From positions 36,560 through 100,559 of the forward strand of contig NZ_LMTS01000327.1 in the NCBI RefSeq assembly GCF_001541225.1: DNA of 64,000 nt, given 5' to 3'. A program made the translations under genes and the position numbers. Below, piece by piece: positions 1-8,015 of this stretch. The notes below the pieces were generated by a model that was not told where the DNA came from, did not search any database, and was given only the letters and a program-made list of their open reading frames with translations. Position 1 is the stretch's first letter; every line of letters starts with the position of its first letter. Source of the DNA: Variovorax sp. WDL1. GTDB lineage: Bacteria; Pseudomonadota; Gammaproteobacteria; Burkholderiales; Burkholderiaceae_C.

Positions 1-23
1 GCGCTGAAGCGGGGCTCGCGCAC

Positions 24-845
24 GTGAGCACCGTCCAGCCTGCCCCTGTCGTCGAACTGGACGGCGCCGACCTGGCCCGCCGCTTCGGCGGCCTGGAGCG
101 GCTTTATGGGGTACCGGGCGCGGCCCGCATCCGCGACGCGCATGTACTGGTCGCCGGCATCGGTGGCGTCGGCTCCTGGGCTGTCGAAGCGCTCGCGCGC
201 AGCGGAGTCGGGCGGCTGACGCTGATCGACCTCGACCACATCTCCGAGTCGAACATCAACCGCCAGATCCACGCGCTCGACAGCACCATCGGGCAAGCAA
301 AGGTCGAGGCCATGCGCGAGCGCATCGCACACTTCCATCCTGCCTGCGAGGTGCTGGCTGTCGACGACTTCGTCGAGCCCGGCAACTGGCAAACGTTGCT
401 TGCGAGCGCGCAGGCTGCGAACGGGCCGGTGGACGCCGTCGTCGATGCCTGCGACCAGGTGCGCGCCAAGCTGGCGATGGCCGCATGGGCGCGCCAGACC
501 GGTGCCGGCTTCATCACGGTGGGGGCGGCCGGCGGCAAGCGGCTCGCGCACAAGGTCGACATCGACGATCTCGCCGCGGTGACGCACGATCCGCTGCTGG
601 CGCAACTGCGTCAACGGCTGCGCAAGGAATATGGCGCACCGCGCGAGGGCCGCAAGATCGGCGTGACCTGCGTCTTCAGCCGCGAAAGCGTCGCACCGCC
701 CGATGCTTCCTGCGCCATCGAGGACACGGGCGACGGCTCGCTGAACTGCCATGGCTACGGCTCCGTGGTCAGCGTGACGGCCACCTTCGGGCAGTGCGCG
801 GCCGGCTGGGTACTGGATCGGATCGCCCGCAGCGGGACGCTATAA
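24..845 (+). CDS. tcdA: tRNA threonylcarbamoyladenosine dehydratase TcdA
   Basis: This is an E1-like (ThiF/MoeB fold) enzyme that uses ATP to cyclise t6A37 to ct6A37 in ANN-decoding tRNAs, in the cytoplasm. The family signature RFGGLERLYG lies near residue 20, the nucleotide-binding GIGGVGSW loop follows near residue 46, and a DACDQVRAKL segment follows near residue 140. At 273 aa it is close to the E. coli protein (268 aa). The start is GTG at 24. The frame stays open to the window edge, so a start outside the window is possible. Its substrate class includes tRNA-Lys(UUU), whose gene follows immediately. The stop codon overlaps the TATAAT -10-like box of that tRNA gene. Confidence 0.93.
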   Translation: MSTVQPAPVVELDGADLARRFGGLERLYGVPGAARIRDAHVLVAGIGGVGSWAVEALARSGVGRLTLIDLDHISESNINRQIHALDSTIGQAKVEAMRERIAHFHPACEVLAVDDFVEPGNWQTLLASAQAANGPVDAVVDACDQVRAKLAMAAWARQTGAGFITVGAAGGKRLAHKVDIDDLAAVTHDPLLAQLRQRLRKEYGAPREGRKIGVTCVFSRESVAPPDASCAIEDTGDGSLNCHGYGSVVSVTATFGQCAAGWVLDRIARSGTL

Positions 846-874
846 TTTCGGGCTTTGCCGGCTTCGATGCCGGC
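841..874 (+). promoter_or_regulatory. Putative tRNA-Lys promoter and leader hairpin
   Basis: A perfect TATAAT lies at 841-846, overlapping the tcdA stop codon. A GCCGGC-TTCGAT-GCCGGC hairpin lies at 857-874, upstream of the mature tRNA at 898. No convincing -35 box is visible about 17 bp upstream. The hairpin would be in the 5' leader removed by RNase P. Confidence 0.5.
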
Positions 875-897
875 CGAGAGAAGAAGATAAAAAGTGT

Positions 898-973
898 GGG
901 ACGTTAGCTCAGTTGGTAGAGCAGCGGACTTTTAATCCGTTGGTCACAAGTTCGAATCTTGTACGTCCTACCA
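898..973 (+). tRNA. tRNA-Lys(UUU)
   Basis: This is a 76-nt cloverleaf. The acceptor arm GGGACGT pairs with ACGTCCT, closed by a G-U pair at position 1-72. The anticodon loop is CTTTTAA with anticodon TTT, the T arm contains GTTCGAATC, and CCA is encoded in the DNA. It is followed directly by an intrinsic terminator. Confidence 0.97.
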
Positions 974-986
974 GAATCTCAAAAAG

Positions 987-1022
987 ATCCCCTATGCGAT
1001 AAGCATCAGGGGATTTTTTTTT
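987..1022 (+). terminator. Rho-independent terminator of tRNA-Lys
   Basis: An ATCCCCT/AGGGGAT stem with an inner ATGC/GCAT extension is followed by a run of nine T residues. It sits 14 bp after the tRNA CCA end. Confidence 0.9.
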
Positions 1023-1081
1023 GACTACTCAAAGCGGGAATCGCTGAGCGTGTGAACCACCACCTTGGAATCACGCCTGCC

Positions 1082-2077
1082 TCAGCTCGGCAAGATCCCC
1101 AGGCGCTTGATCAGGTCCCCCCAGCGCTGGCTGTCCGCCAGCACGAGCTTGCGGAAGTCGTCCCCATAGACCTGTGACGGAATCCCGCCGCCCTTGCGCA
1201 CGGCTTCCTGGAACACGGGGTCCGCCTGCATGTCCTGGATGGCCTTGCCGAGCTTGGCTAGTATGGCGGGCGGCAGGTTGGCCGGAGCGACCATGCCGAA
1301 GAGCTGGTCGGGCAGCGCCGCAGGGGACCCTGCCTCCTTGAGCGAAGGGACGCTGGGCAACGAGGGATCGCGGGTCTCGCCCGTCACCACCAGGGGCTTG
1401 AGCTTGCCGGCGTTGATCAGCCCCAGCGAAGTGGGCACGGAGGCGAAGGTGTATTGCACCTCGCCGCCGATGATTGCTGCATCCGTCTCCGGCCCGGCCT
1501 TGAACGGAATGTGCACGGCCTTGATGCCCACGGCCGAGTTGAACTCCTCGGCGGCCAGGTGAATGCTGTTGCCGATGCCGGAAGAGCCGAAGTTCAGCGC
1601 GCCCGGCTTGGACTTGGCGAGCGCGATGAACTCGGCCAACGTGTTGACGCCGAGCTGCGGCGACACCACGAGGACCTGGCGCGATGTCTGGATCAGGCCC
1701 AGGTAGGTGAACGAGCGCGCGACGTCGTAGCCGGGGCTCTTGATCAGGTGCGGCGCAGAGGTCAGTGCCGTGCTGGTGCCCATGCCGATGGTGTAGCCGT
1801 CCGGAGCCGCGCGGGCGACGTGCGCCAGGCCGATGGTGCCCGAGCCGCCCAGCTTCAGGTCGACGATGACGTTGCCGTTGAGCCGCTGGTTGAGCTGCAC
1901 GACGATGAGGCGCGCCAGGAAGTCGACAGCGCCACCGAAGGGCGAAACCAGGGTGATCGGCTTCTCCGGATAGGCGCCCTGTGCCAGTGCGGCCAGCGGC
2001 ATGGCGCCGAGCGACGCGGCGGCCAGGCCGCCCGAGATGATGGCCGTTCGGCGGGTGACGAGAGGGCGGTCGGTCAT
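1082..2077 (-). CDS. TctC/Bug-family tripartite tricarboxylate transporter receptor
   Basis: This is a periplasmic solute-binding protein of 331 aa, of the family that captures carboxylates or other small anions for TctAB-type carriers. The N-terminus has a TRRT twin-arginine-like motif, a hydrophobic stretch and an ALAQG cleavage region, followed by YPEKPITLVSPF, the typical first strand of Bug proteins. DGYTIGMG and related family blocks follow. I chose ATG at 2077 because AAGGAAACCC precedes it and the signal peptide then starts at residue 1; the frame is open further upstream. No tctA or tctB lies in the window. It diverges from the catabolic operon at 2292 and shares its operator-containing intergenic region. 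The ligand is unknown. Confidence 0.9.
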   Translation of the reverse strand: MTDRPLVTRRTAIISGGLAAASLGAMPLAALAQGAYPEKPITLVSPFGGAVDFLARLIVVQLNQRLNGNVIVDLKLGGSGTIGLAHVARAAPDGYTIGMGTSTALTSAPHLIKSPGYDVARSFTYLGLIQTSRQVLVVSPQLGVNTLAEFIALAKSKPGALNFGSSGIGNSIHLAAEEFNSAVGIKAVHIPFKAGPETDAAIIGGEVQYTFASVPTSLGLINAGKLKPLVVTGETRDPSLPSVPSLKEAGSPAALPDQLFGMVAPANLPPAILAKLGKAIQDMQADPVFQEAVRKGGGIPSQVYGDDFRKLVLADSQRWGDLIKRLGILPS

Positions 2078-2106
2078 GGGTTTCCTTCGGGACGGTTGAG
2101 TCCAAT

Positions 2107-2136
2107 AGATTAATGGACGGACCAATGGACGGTCAC
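2107..2136 (-). promoter_or_regulatory. Putative promoter with TGGTNNNTCCA operator upstream of the first tctC
   Basis: On the minus strand a -35-like GTGACC (2131-2136) and a -10-like TAATCT (2107-2112) are separated by 18 bp. Between them lies TGGTCCGTCCA (2114-2124), a variant of the palindrome found at the other promoters of this cluster. Confidence 0.5.
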
Positions 2137-2246
2137 TCTCATTTACCCGGATGTCGAATGCCGTGGCTGCGTCAGGAAGCGGCTGTCGAACATGAACGCG
2201 GCTCTGCGCATGCCCGCGTCGCATTTTTGGGTCGTAAGTTGGCTTT

Positions 2247-2264
2247 TAAAATGGTATAACCATT
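2247..2264 (+). promoter_or_regulatory. Operator palindrome at the promoter of the catabolic operon
   Basis: AATGGTATAACCATT (2250-2264) is a perfect 15-bp palindrome with TGGTNNNACCA at its core. It overlaps a TAAAAT -10-like box (2247-2252) and ends 27 bp before the TTG start at 2292. The form is typical of GntR/FadR-family operators. The assignment to that family is inference. Confidence 0.65.
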
Positions 2265-2291
2265 CTATCCGCCCATCGACAGGAGACTTCC

Positions 2292-3350
2292 TTGCAATCC
2301 AATCAACCCGTCGCGCTGGTCGCGGGAGCCAGCGGGATCGTGGGCACGGGCATCGCGCAGCGGCTCGTGGCCGACGGCTGGCGCGTGTTGTGCGCCTCGC
2401 GCTCGGGCGGCGGCGGCGTCGCCGTGACCGAGGGCATCGCCGTGGACCTGATGGATCCGCACGCATGCCGCAAGGCCATCGCGCCGCACGAGGGAATCAG
2501 CCACGTCTTCTACGCGGCTTACCAGCAGGCACACAGCCGGGCTGCCGAGGTGGCGCCCAATCTCGGCATGCTGCGCAACGTGGTGGAGGCCGCGAGCGCC
2601 TCGGCACCGCGCCTGCGAAAGATCGTTCTGGTCACGGGTGCCAAGTTCTACGGCATCCAGTGGGGCGCCGTGTCCACGCCATGCCGCGAGAGCGATGCGC
2701 GGCAACTGCCGCCCAATTTCTACTACGACCAGGAAGACTTCCTGCGCCAGGCGCAGCGCGGCCAGGCATGGTCGTGGGTCAACCTCATTCCGCCTTTCGT
2801 CTCGGGCTTCGCGGTCGGCAACCCGATGAACCTGGTGCTGGGGGTCGGCATCTACGCTGCCGTCTGCAAGGAGCTGGGGCTGCCGCTGCGCTTTCCGGGC
2901 AGCGCGGGTGCCTACGATGCCTTGCACCAGATCGCCGACGCCCAGCAGATCGGCGCGGCTGCGAGCTGGGCCGCGACGGCCGACACAGCGGCCAACCAGG
3001 CCTTCAACGTCGCCAACGGCGACGCCGCGCGCTGGCGAAATACGTGGCCGGTGATCGCCGCGGGCCTGGACATGGAAGCGGCGCAGCCCAAGACCATGCC
3101 GCTTGCCGACGTGATGCCCGACCAGCAGGCCGTGTGGGATCGGATCGCGCAGCGGCACGGCCTGCGCAGCATCGAGATTGCGAAGATCGTGAACTGGGCC
3201 TGGGTCGACTACATGCTGCGCATGTCGCATGACGTGGTGCTCGAGACCGGCAAGATCCGCCGCGCGGGCTTTCATGACTGCATCGAGACCGACCGTGTGT
3301 TCGTGCAGCGTCTGCGCGAACTGCAGGAGCACAAGGTGATTCCACAATGA
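2292..3350 (+). CDS. PRISE-type SDR reductase (progesterone 5-beta-reductase/iridoid synthase-like)
   Basis: This is an NAD(P)-dependent extended short-chain dehydrogenase of 352 aa. GASGIVG (residues 12-18) is the dinucleotide-binding turn. TGAKFYG places a lysine at 118, and NFYYDQEDF places a tyrosine at 145. These match the Lys/Tyr pair of the PRISE family, which reduces activated C=C bonds of enones such as progesterone or 8-oxogeranial. The start is TTG at 2292, preceded by AGGAG at good spacing. It is the first gene of an operon with overlapping genes, under an operator palindrome. A role in reducing an enone or enoyl intermediate is inferred; the substrate is not known. Confidence 0.82.
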   Translation: MQSNQPVALVAGASGIVGTGIAQRLVADGWRVLCASRSGGGGVAVTEGIAVDLMDPHACRKAIAPHEGISHVFYAAYQQAHSRAAEVAPNLGMLRNVVEAASASAPRLRKIVLVTGAKFYGIQWGAVSTPCRESDARQLPPNFYYDQEDFLRQAQRGQAWSWVNLIPPFVSGFAVGNPMNLVLGVGIYAAVCKELGLPLRFPGSAGAYDALHQIADAQQIGAAASWAATADTAANQAFNVANGDAARWRNTWPVIAAGLDMEAAQPKTMPLADVMPDQQAVWDRIAQRHGLRSIEIAKIVNWAWVDYMLRMSHDVVLETGKIRRAGFHDCIETDRVFVQRLRELQEHKVIPQ

Positions 3351-4195
3351 ATGCGCGGCACCGCAGGACGGCTGACCTGACACTGGGCTTCCTGACGCTG
3401 GGCGCGCAGGCAGCACCGCTGGACACCATCGAGGCCGCCGCACAGGCCGGCTTCGGCGCGGCCGGGACGCGCGTGAGCGGACGCTACCCCGGCGATGCCT
3501 GGCCGTCGGTCGAGGCCGACCCTTCGGCATTCGAGAGGATCCGCGCCACCGCTGCCGAGAAGGGCGTTCGCATATCGAGCATCAGCGGCTACTACCTGTC
3601 GCCGCAGGTGCGCTCCTCGCACCTGATGGCCAACGTCGAGGCGGCCAGGGCCGTGGGCGCCCCGATGATCCTGCAGGGCTGCTTCGAGGCGGACCACGCG
3701 CGCGTCGCATCGCTGCTGCGCGACTACGCGGCCGCCGCTGCCGACGCGGGCATCCGGATCGCGCTGGAGTTCATGCCGATGAGTGAACTGAAGACGATCT
3801 GGCAGGCGCAGGCGGTCATCACCGCCAGCGGCGCGGGCAATGCCGGGCTCCTGATCGACACGCTGCACCTCGCACGCTCCGGCGCCACCGCCGCAGATGT
3901 GGCCGCGCTGGACCCGGCCATCATCTACCTCACGCAGCTCAGCGATGCGCCTGCGCAACTGGCCGCCGGCAGCACGCTGTTCGACGAGGCGATGTCGGGG
4001 CGCATGTATCTCGGCGACGGCGGTCTCGACCTGGCGTCCGTGGTGAATGCGCTGCCGGCCGATGCAGAGCTCGAACTGGAGACGCCGGTGGTCGCGCACG
4101 CCGGGCTACCGCCGGCGGCGCGCGCGCGCCAGGCTGCCGAGGCGGCGCAACGATTCTTCGACCGCCACTTTCCCGCTGCCATGGAGGGACCATGA
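3347..4195 (+). CDS. Sugar phosphate isomerase/epimerase-type TIM-barrel protein
   Basis: This protein of 282 aa is of the xylose isomerase-like TIM-barrel (AP endonuclease 2) superfamily. Visible features are the N-terminal LGFLTLGAQAAPLDTIEAA strand-helix, GVRISSISGYY, the IALEFMP strand with a glutamate ligand, and the GLLIDTLHLARSG block that usually provides metal ligands. It overlaps the preceding gene by ATGA and the next gene by ATGA, so translation is probably coupled. In catabolic operons such proteins act as isomerases, epimerases or hydrolases. The reaction here cannot be named from sequence. Confidence 0.8.
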   Translation: MNARHRRTADLTLGFLTLGAQAAPLDTIEAAAQAGFGAAGTRVSGRYPGDAWPSVEADPSAFERIRATAAEKGVRISSISGYYLSPQVRSSHLMANVEAARAVGAPMILQGCFEADHARVASLLRDYAAAAADAGIRIALEFMPMSELKTIWQAQAVITASGAGNAGLLIDTLHLARSGATAADVAALDPAIIYLTQLSDAPAQLAAGSTLFDEAMSGRMYLGDGGLDLASVVNALPADAELELETPVVAHAGLPPAARARQAAEAAQRFFDRHFPAAMEGP

Positions 4196-4901
4196 TGCTC
4201 ATCAAGACGCTTTGCCTGGCTGCCTCGCAACCGGCTCCCGCGGCCGCGGATGCACTCGAGCGGACGGCCGCACAGGCGTTGCGCGAGGTGCCTGGCCTGC
4301 AGCTGGCGCAGGTGAACCGCGTCGTGCGCCATGTGCCGACGGACTACATCGAGAACGACAGGCCTTATGGCGGCGTGGTGGCGCAGGCGGATGCCATCGA
4401 TGTGTCGATGGATCTGCATTTCGCCGATGCCGCAGCCGCCCGGCAGGCCGTCGAGTCGCCCGCATGGGCGGCGCTGATGAAGGGCATGCAGGGCGTCGCG
4501 CGTCTGCTCTTTGCGATGGACAGCGAACCGAACGTGCCGGTGCCCCTGCGCCACGGTGCCGTCGACGGCGGGTTCCGCCGCTGGTTGCTGCTGACGCGCA
4601 AGGCCGCCTCGCGAGAGGATTTTCGAGCTGCCTGGTTCGGCCGCCATGCCAGCCTGGTCAGGCACCTGCCGCTGCTCGACGGCTACGTGCAGAACCTCGT
4701 GTCGGCGCGCTACGACGCAGCCGGGCGGCCGGCTGCCTACGAGAGCCTGCCGATCGACGGCATCGCCGAGGTGTGCTTTGCCGACGAAGCCGCCATGAAC
4801 ACGAGCTATGCATCCGATGCGCGCCTGCCGCTCAAGGACGATGGACGCGAGCTCAATGCGCGGGTGAGCACCATCCTCGTCCAGGGCAGGTGGTCCGATG
4901 A
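4192..4901 (+). CDS. EthD-domain protein with a C-terminal frameshift (no in-frame stop)
   Basis: The protein has two ferredoxin-like dimeric alpha/beta-barrel halves. The second (about residues 125-235, from RRWLLLTRKAASREDF to NARVSTILVQG) is EthD-like. As sequenced, its frame has no stop until 7887 and would run through the next gene into the CoA-transferase. Adding one G to the GGG tract at 4884-4886 gives ...VQGQVVR-stop, with TGA at 4899-4901 overlapping the next ATG at 4898. That restores the ATGA overlap seen at most junctions of this block. I therefore place the real end at 4901 and suspect a one-base deletion or sequencing error. The function of EthD domains in such operons is mostly unknown. 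Confidence 0.62.
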
Positions 4902-6685
4902 AGGCGGCAAGCGAGGGCTTCGACCAGACGGTCGACGTGGTGGTGATCGGCACCGGGGCCGGCGGCATGGCGGCCGCGGTGGCCGCACGCAAGATGGGGC
5001 TCGAGGTGCTCCTGCTCGAAAAGGAGCCGCTGTACGGTGGCACAACGGCGCGATCGGGCGGCGTGCTGTGGATCCCGTGCAATCCGATCTCCACCTTCAA
5101 GCCCGAGCCGGACTCGATGGACGACGCACGCACCTACCTGAAGTACGAATGCGGCGATTTCCACGACGGCGAGCGCGTGGAGGCCTTCCTCGCCAACGGT
5201 CCGCGCATGGTCGATTTCTTCGTGCGCCAGACCGCGGTGAAGCTGATCGCGCTCCCGGATTACCCGGACTACCACGCAGAGAGTCCCGGCGGGCGCATGG
5301 CCGGGCGTTCGATCATGGCCGCGCCGCTCGACGGGCGCGAGCTCGGCGATCACATCCGATCGCTGCGGCCTCCGCTCAAGGAGATCACCTTCGTGGGCAT
5401 GATGTTCAACTCGAGCGCCGAGGTCGGGCACTTCTTCAACGTCACGCGGTCATTCAAGTCGGCGGCCTACGTCGCGAAGCGGCTCGTGACGCATGCGATC
5501 GAGATGATGTTCCACGGCCGTGCGATGCGGCTGACCAACGGCAATGCACTGGCCGCAAGGCTGGCGAAGTCGGCCTTCGATCTCGGCATTCCGATGTGGC
5601 TCGAATCGCCGGCCCGGGCGCTCGTGCGCGATGGCGGGCGCGATGGCGGACGCATCAGTGGCGTCGTCGTGGGCAAGCCAGACGGCAGCAGCGTGCGTGT
5701 CGGCGCGCAGCGCGGCGTTGTGCTGGCGGCGGGTGGATTTCCGCAGGATGTCGAGCGCCGGAAAAGGCTGTTTCAGCATGCGCCGACCGGCCACGAGCAC
5801 CTGTCGCCCGCACCGTCCGGCAACACCGGCGACGGCCTGCGCCTGGCCGAGTCGGTGGGCGGGCAGGTCGGCACGGAGCTGCCGAACGCGGCGGCATGGA
5901 TTCCGGTGTCGAAGGTGCGGCGCGCCAATGGCGAAACCGGCGTCTTCCCGCACCTGATCGACCGCTACAAGCCGGGCATCATCGCCGTCAACCGCGAGGG
6001 CCGGCGCTTCACCAACGAGTCCGACTCGTACCACGACATGGGCATGGCGATGCAGAAGCACTGCGCCGACGGGACCGAGGTCGCCGCCTGGCTGATTGCC
6101 GATCACCGCACCATCCGCCGCTACGGACTCGGCTTCGCGAAGCCGTTCCCGTTGCCACTGGGCGCGCATCTTCGCTCGGGCTACCTGCTGCGCGGAAAGA
6201 CGCTGGGCGAACTCGCCGCCCAGGCCGGCATCGATGGCGCGGCGCTGCAGATGACGGTGGACGACTACAACGTCGGCGCGGAAGAAGGCAAGGACCTCCA
6301 GTTTCGCCGCGGCTGGCGTGTCTACAACCGCTTCCTCGGCGACAAGACCCATGGGCCCAACCCCTGCGTCGCGCCGGTGAAGGACGGGCCGTTCTATGCG
6401 GTCAAGGTCGTCATGGGCGACCTGGGCACTTTCGCCGGCATCAGGACCGACCGCTTCGCGCGCGTGCTCGACGGCGAAGGCCGGCCGGTGCCCGGGCTGT
6501 TCGCGGCCGGCAACGACAACGCGAGCGTCATGGGCGGCGGTTACCCCGGAGGCGGCATCACCCTCGGGCCGGCGATGACGTTCGGCTTCGTGGCGGCCGA
6601 GTTCATGGCCGGGCACGGCGCGTCGGAGGCCACCGCGGAGGCACGGCCGTCGATGACCACTGCCCGAGGCGGGAGCGAGAGATGA
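4898..6685 (+). CDS. FAD-dependent 3-ketosteroid-delta1-dehydrogenase-like oxidoreductase
   Basis: This is a flavoprotein of 595 aa in the fumarate reductase/ketosteroid dehydrogenase family. VVVIGTGAGGMAAA (residues 15-28) is the FAD Rossmann loop, and LLLEKEPLYGGTTARSGG follows. GGGYPGGGITLGPAMTFG near residue 546 is the C-terminal FAD-contacting signature typical of 3-ketosteroid-1-dehydrogenases. No signal peptide is visible. ATGA overlap with the CoA-transferase follows. It probably introduces or removes a C=C bond next to a carbonyl. A steroid substrate is not shown. The same cluster has a second flavoprotein of this superfamily at 13719. Confidence 0.85.
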   Translation: MKAASEGFDQTVDVVVIGTGAGGMAAAVAARKMGLEVLLLEKEPLYGGTTARSGGVLWIPCNPISTFKPEPDSMDDARTYLKYECGDFHDGERVEAFLANGPRMVDFFVRQTAVKLIALPDYPDYHAESPGGRMAGRSIMAAPLDGRELGDHIRSLRPPLKEITFVGMMFNSSAEVGHFFNVTRSFKSAAYVAKRLVTHAIEMMFHGRAMRLTNGNALAARLAKSAFDLGIPMWLESPARALVRDGGRDGGRISGVVVGKPDGSSVRVGAQRGVVLAAGGFPQDVERRKRLFQHAPTGHEHLSPAPSGNTGDGLRLAESVGGQVGTELPNAAAWIPVSKVRRANGETGVFPHLIDRYKPGIIAVNREGRRFTNESDSYHDMGMAMQKHCADGTEVAAWLIADHRTIRRYGLGFAKPFPLPLGAHLRSGYLLRGKTLGELAAQAGIDGAALQMTVDDYNVGAEEGKDLQFRRGWRVYNRFLGDKTHGPNPCVAPVKDGPFYAVKVVMGDLGTFAGIRTDRFARVLDGEGRPVPGLFAAGNDNASVMGGGYPGGGITLGPAMTFGFVAAEFMAGHGASEATAEARPSMTTARGGSER

Positions 6686-6742
6686 GCCGCACGGCCGTTC
6701 CGAAGGCGAATAGCACCGCAGCCGAAGGCGAAGGTATTCCAG
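6682..6742 (+). repeat. 61-bp repeat, copy 1 (inverted relative to copy 2 at 12120-12180)
   Basis: The copies agree at 59 of 61 positions and lie in opposite orientation about 5.4 kb apart. Each begins with ATGAGCCGCACGGCCG, contains GAAGGCGAA twice, and ends in TCCAG. In this copy the element supplies the first 20 residues of the CoA-transferase frame, MSRTAVPKANSTAAEGEGIP. Confidence 0.85.
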
Positions 6743-7887
6743 GAAGCCGCGCCACCGGCCCCTTGGGCGGCCTCAGGATCATCGAGATGGCCGGGCTCGC
6801 GCCCGGCCCCTTTGCCGCCATGATGCTCGCCGACATGGGCGCGACGGTGCTGCGCATCGACCGGCCCGATCCGGCGGCGCGCGCAATGCCGCAGCGCTTC
6901 TACTTCACCGACCGCAATCGCCGTTCGATCGCGGTGGACCTCAAGTCGAGCGGCGGCGCCGCGCTGGTCAAGCGCCTCGTTGCAGGTGCGGACGCGCTCA
7001 TCGAGGGCTTCCGCCCGGGCGTGATGGAGCGGCTGGGACTGGGTCCCGAACCTTGCCTGGCGCTCAACCCGAAGCTGGTCTACGGCCGCATGACGGGCTG
7101 GGGCCAGGAAGGCCCGATGGCCATGGCGCCCGGGCACGACATCAACTACATCGCGCTGTCAGGCGCGCTGGAGGCGATCGGCAATGCGGACGGCCCACCG
7201 GTGGTGCCGCTGAACCTGGTCGGCGACTTCGGCGGCGGCGGCATGTACCTTGCCTTCGGCATCGCCTGCGCGCTGATCGAAGCCGCTCGCTCCGGCAAGG
7301 GCCAGGTCGTCGATGCGGCCATGGTCGATGGTGCGGCCTCGCTCATGACCTACTTCTTCGGCTATCGCGCAGGCGGTGCGTGGCCGGGGAGGGGGCGCAG
7401 CGTGACCGGCGGCGGCTCGCCGTTCTACGCCGTGTACGAGACGCGCGACGGCAAGTACATCAGCATCGGCTCGGCCGAGCCGAAGTTCTACGCCGAGCTG
7501 CTGCGCCAGACGGGACTCGAGAACGCGGGCCTGCCCGATCGCGCTGACCCGGCCAACTGGCCGGCCATCCGTGCGCGACTGGCCGAGGTGTTCCGCACGC
7601 GCACGCGCGGCGAGTGGTGCGCGCAGCTCGAGACCAGCGAGACCTGCTTCGCGCCCGTCCTGAGCATGGAGGAGGCCGCCGCGCATCCGCACAATCGCGC
7701 GCGCGGCACCTTCGTCGAAGTCGACGGCATGGTGCAGCCCGCGCCGGCGCCGCGCTTCTCACGAACGCCGGCCGCGTTGCCGGCAGCCGGGGTGGAGCCG
7801 GGCATCGATCTGCATGCGGCGCTGGCAGGCTGGGGCCTGGAGCTGGCAGAGATCGACGGGCTCGCGGCCGCCGGCGTCGTGGGCTGA
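6682..7887 (+). CDS. Family III CoA-transferase / alpha-methylacyl-CoA racemase-like (CaiB/BaiF)
   Basis: This enzyme of 401 aa transfers CoA between acyl-CoA and a carboxylate, or racemises 2-methylacyl-CoA. LRIIEMAGLAPGPFAAMMLADMGA (residues 31-54) is the family N-terminus. EGFRPGVMERLGLG and the GHDINYIALSG signature (151-161) point to the racemase-like branch. ATG at 6682 overlaps the upstream TGA. The first 20 or so residues come from a repeated 61-bp element, not the family core, which starts near residue 28. Its place in the operon suggests it activates the substrate or epimerises an intermediate. Racemase and transferase cannot be told apart here. Confidence 0.85.
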   Translation: MSRTAVPKANSTAAEGEGIPGSRATGPLGGLRIIEMAGLAPGPFAAMMLADMGATVLRIDRPDPAARAMPQRFYFTDRNRRSIAVDLKSSGGAALVKRLVAGADALIEGFRPGVMERLGLGPEPCLALNPKLVYGRMTGWGQEGPMAMAPGHDINYIALSGALEAIGNADGPPVVPLNLVGDFGGGGMYLAFGIACALIEAARSGKGQVVDAAMVDGAASLMTYFFGYRAGGAWPGRGRSVTGGGSPFYAVYETRDGKYISIGSAEPKFYAELLRQTGLENAGLPDRADPANWPAIRARLAEVFRTRTRGEWCAQLETSETCFAPVLSMEEAAAHPHNRARGTFVEVDGMVQPAPAPRFSRTPAALPAAGVEPGIDLHAALAGWGLELAEIDGLAAAGVVG

Positions 7888-7918
7888 AAGCCGCCGACCC
7901 GGGGATACCCGCTTCCTG

Positions 7919-7958
7919 TTGACGAACATCGGGCTTCAAGCATAATGGTCTTACCAAT
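7919..7958 (+). promoter_or_regulatory. Promoter with TGGTNNNACCA operator before the second tctC
   Basis: TTGACG (7919-7924), a 16-bp spacer and CATAAT (7941-7946) form a good sigma-70-type promoter. The near-palindrome AATGGTCTTACCAAT (7944-7958) overlaps the -10 box and expected start site, a repressor-type placement. The layout is the same as at 13180-13221. Confidence 0.7.
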
Positions 7959-8015
7959 GAATGACAGGGCCATGCGGCAACAGCAACCCTGCGTCCGAAT
8001 CCAAGGAGACGAACC

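Noticed and set aside
4192-7887. A single 1231-aa fusion of EthD, an intervening region and the CoA-transferase
   Set aside because: The middle section is a shadow frame over a complete flavoprotein gene (4898-6685) with strong family motifs. A one-base change restores a stop for EthD. A real fusion is unlikely.
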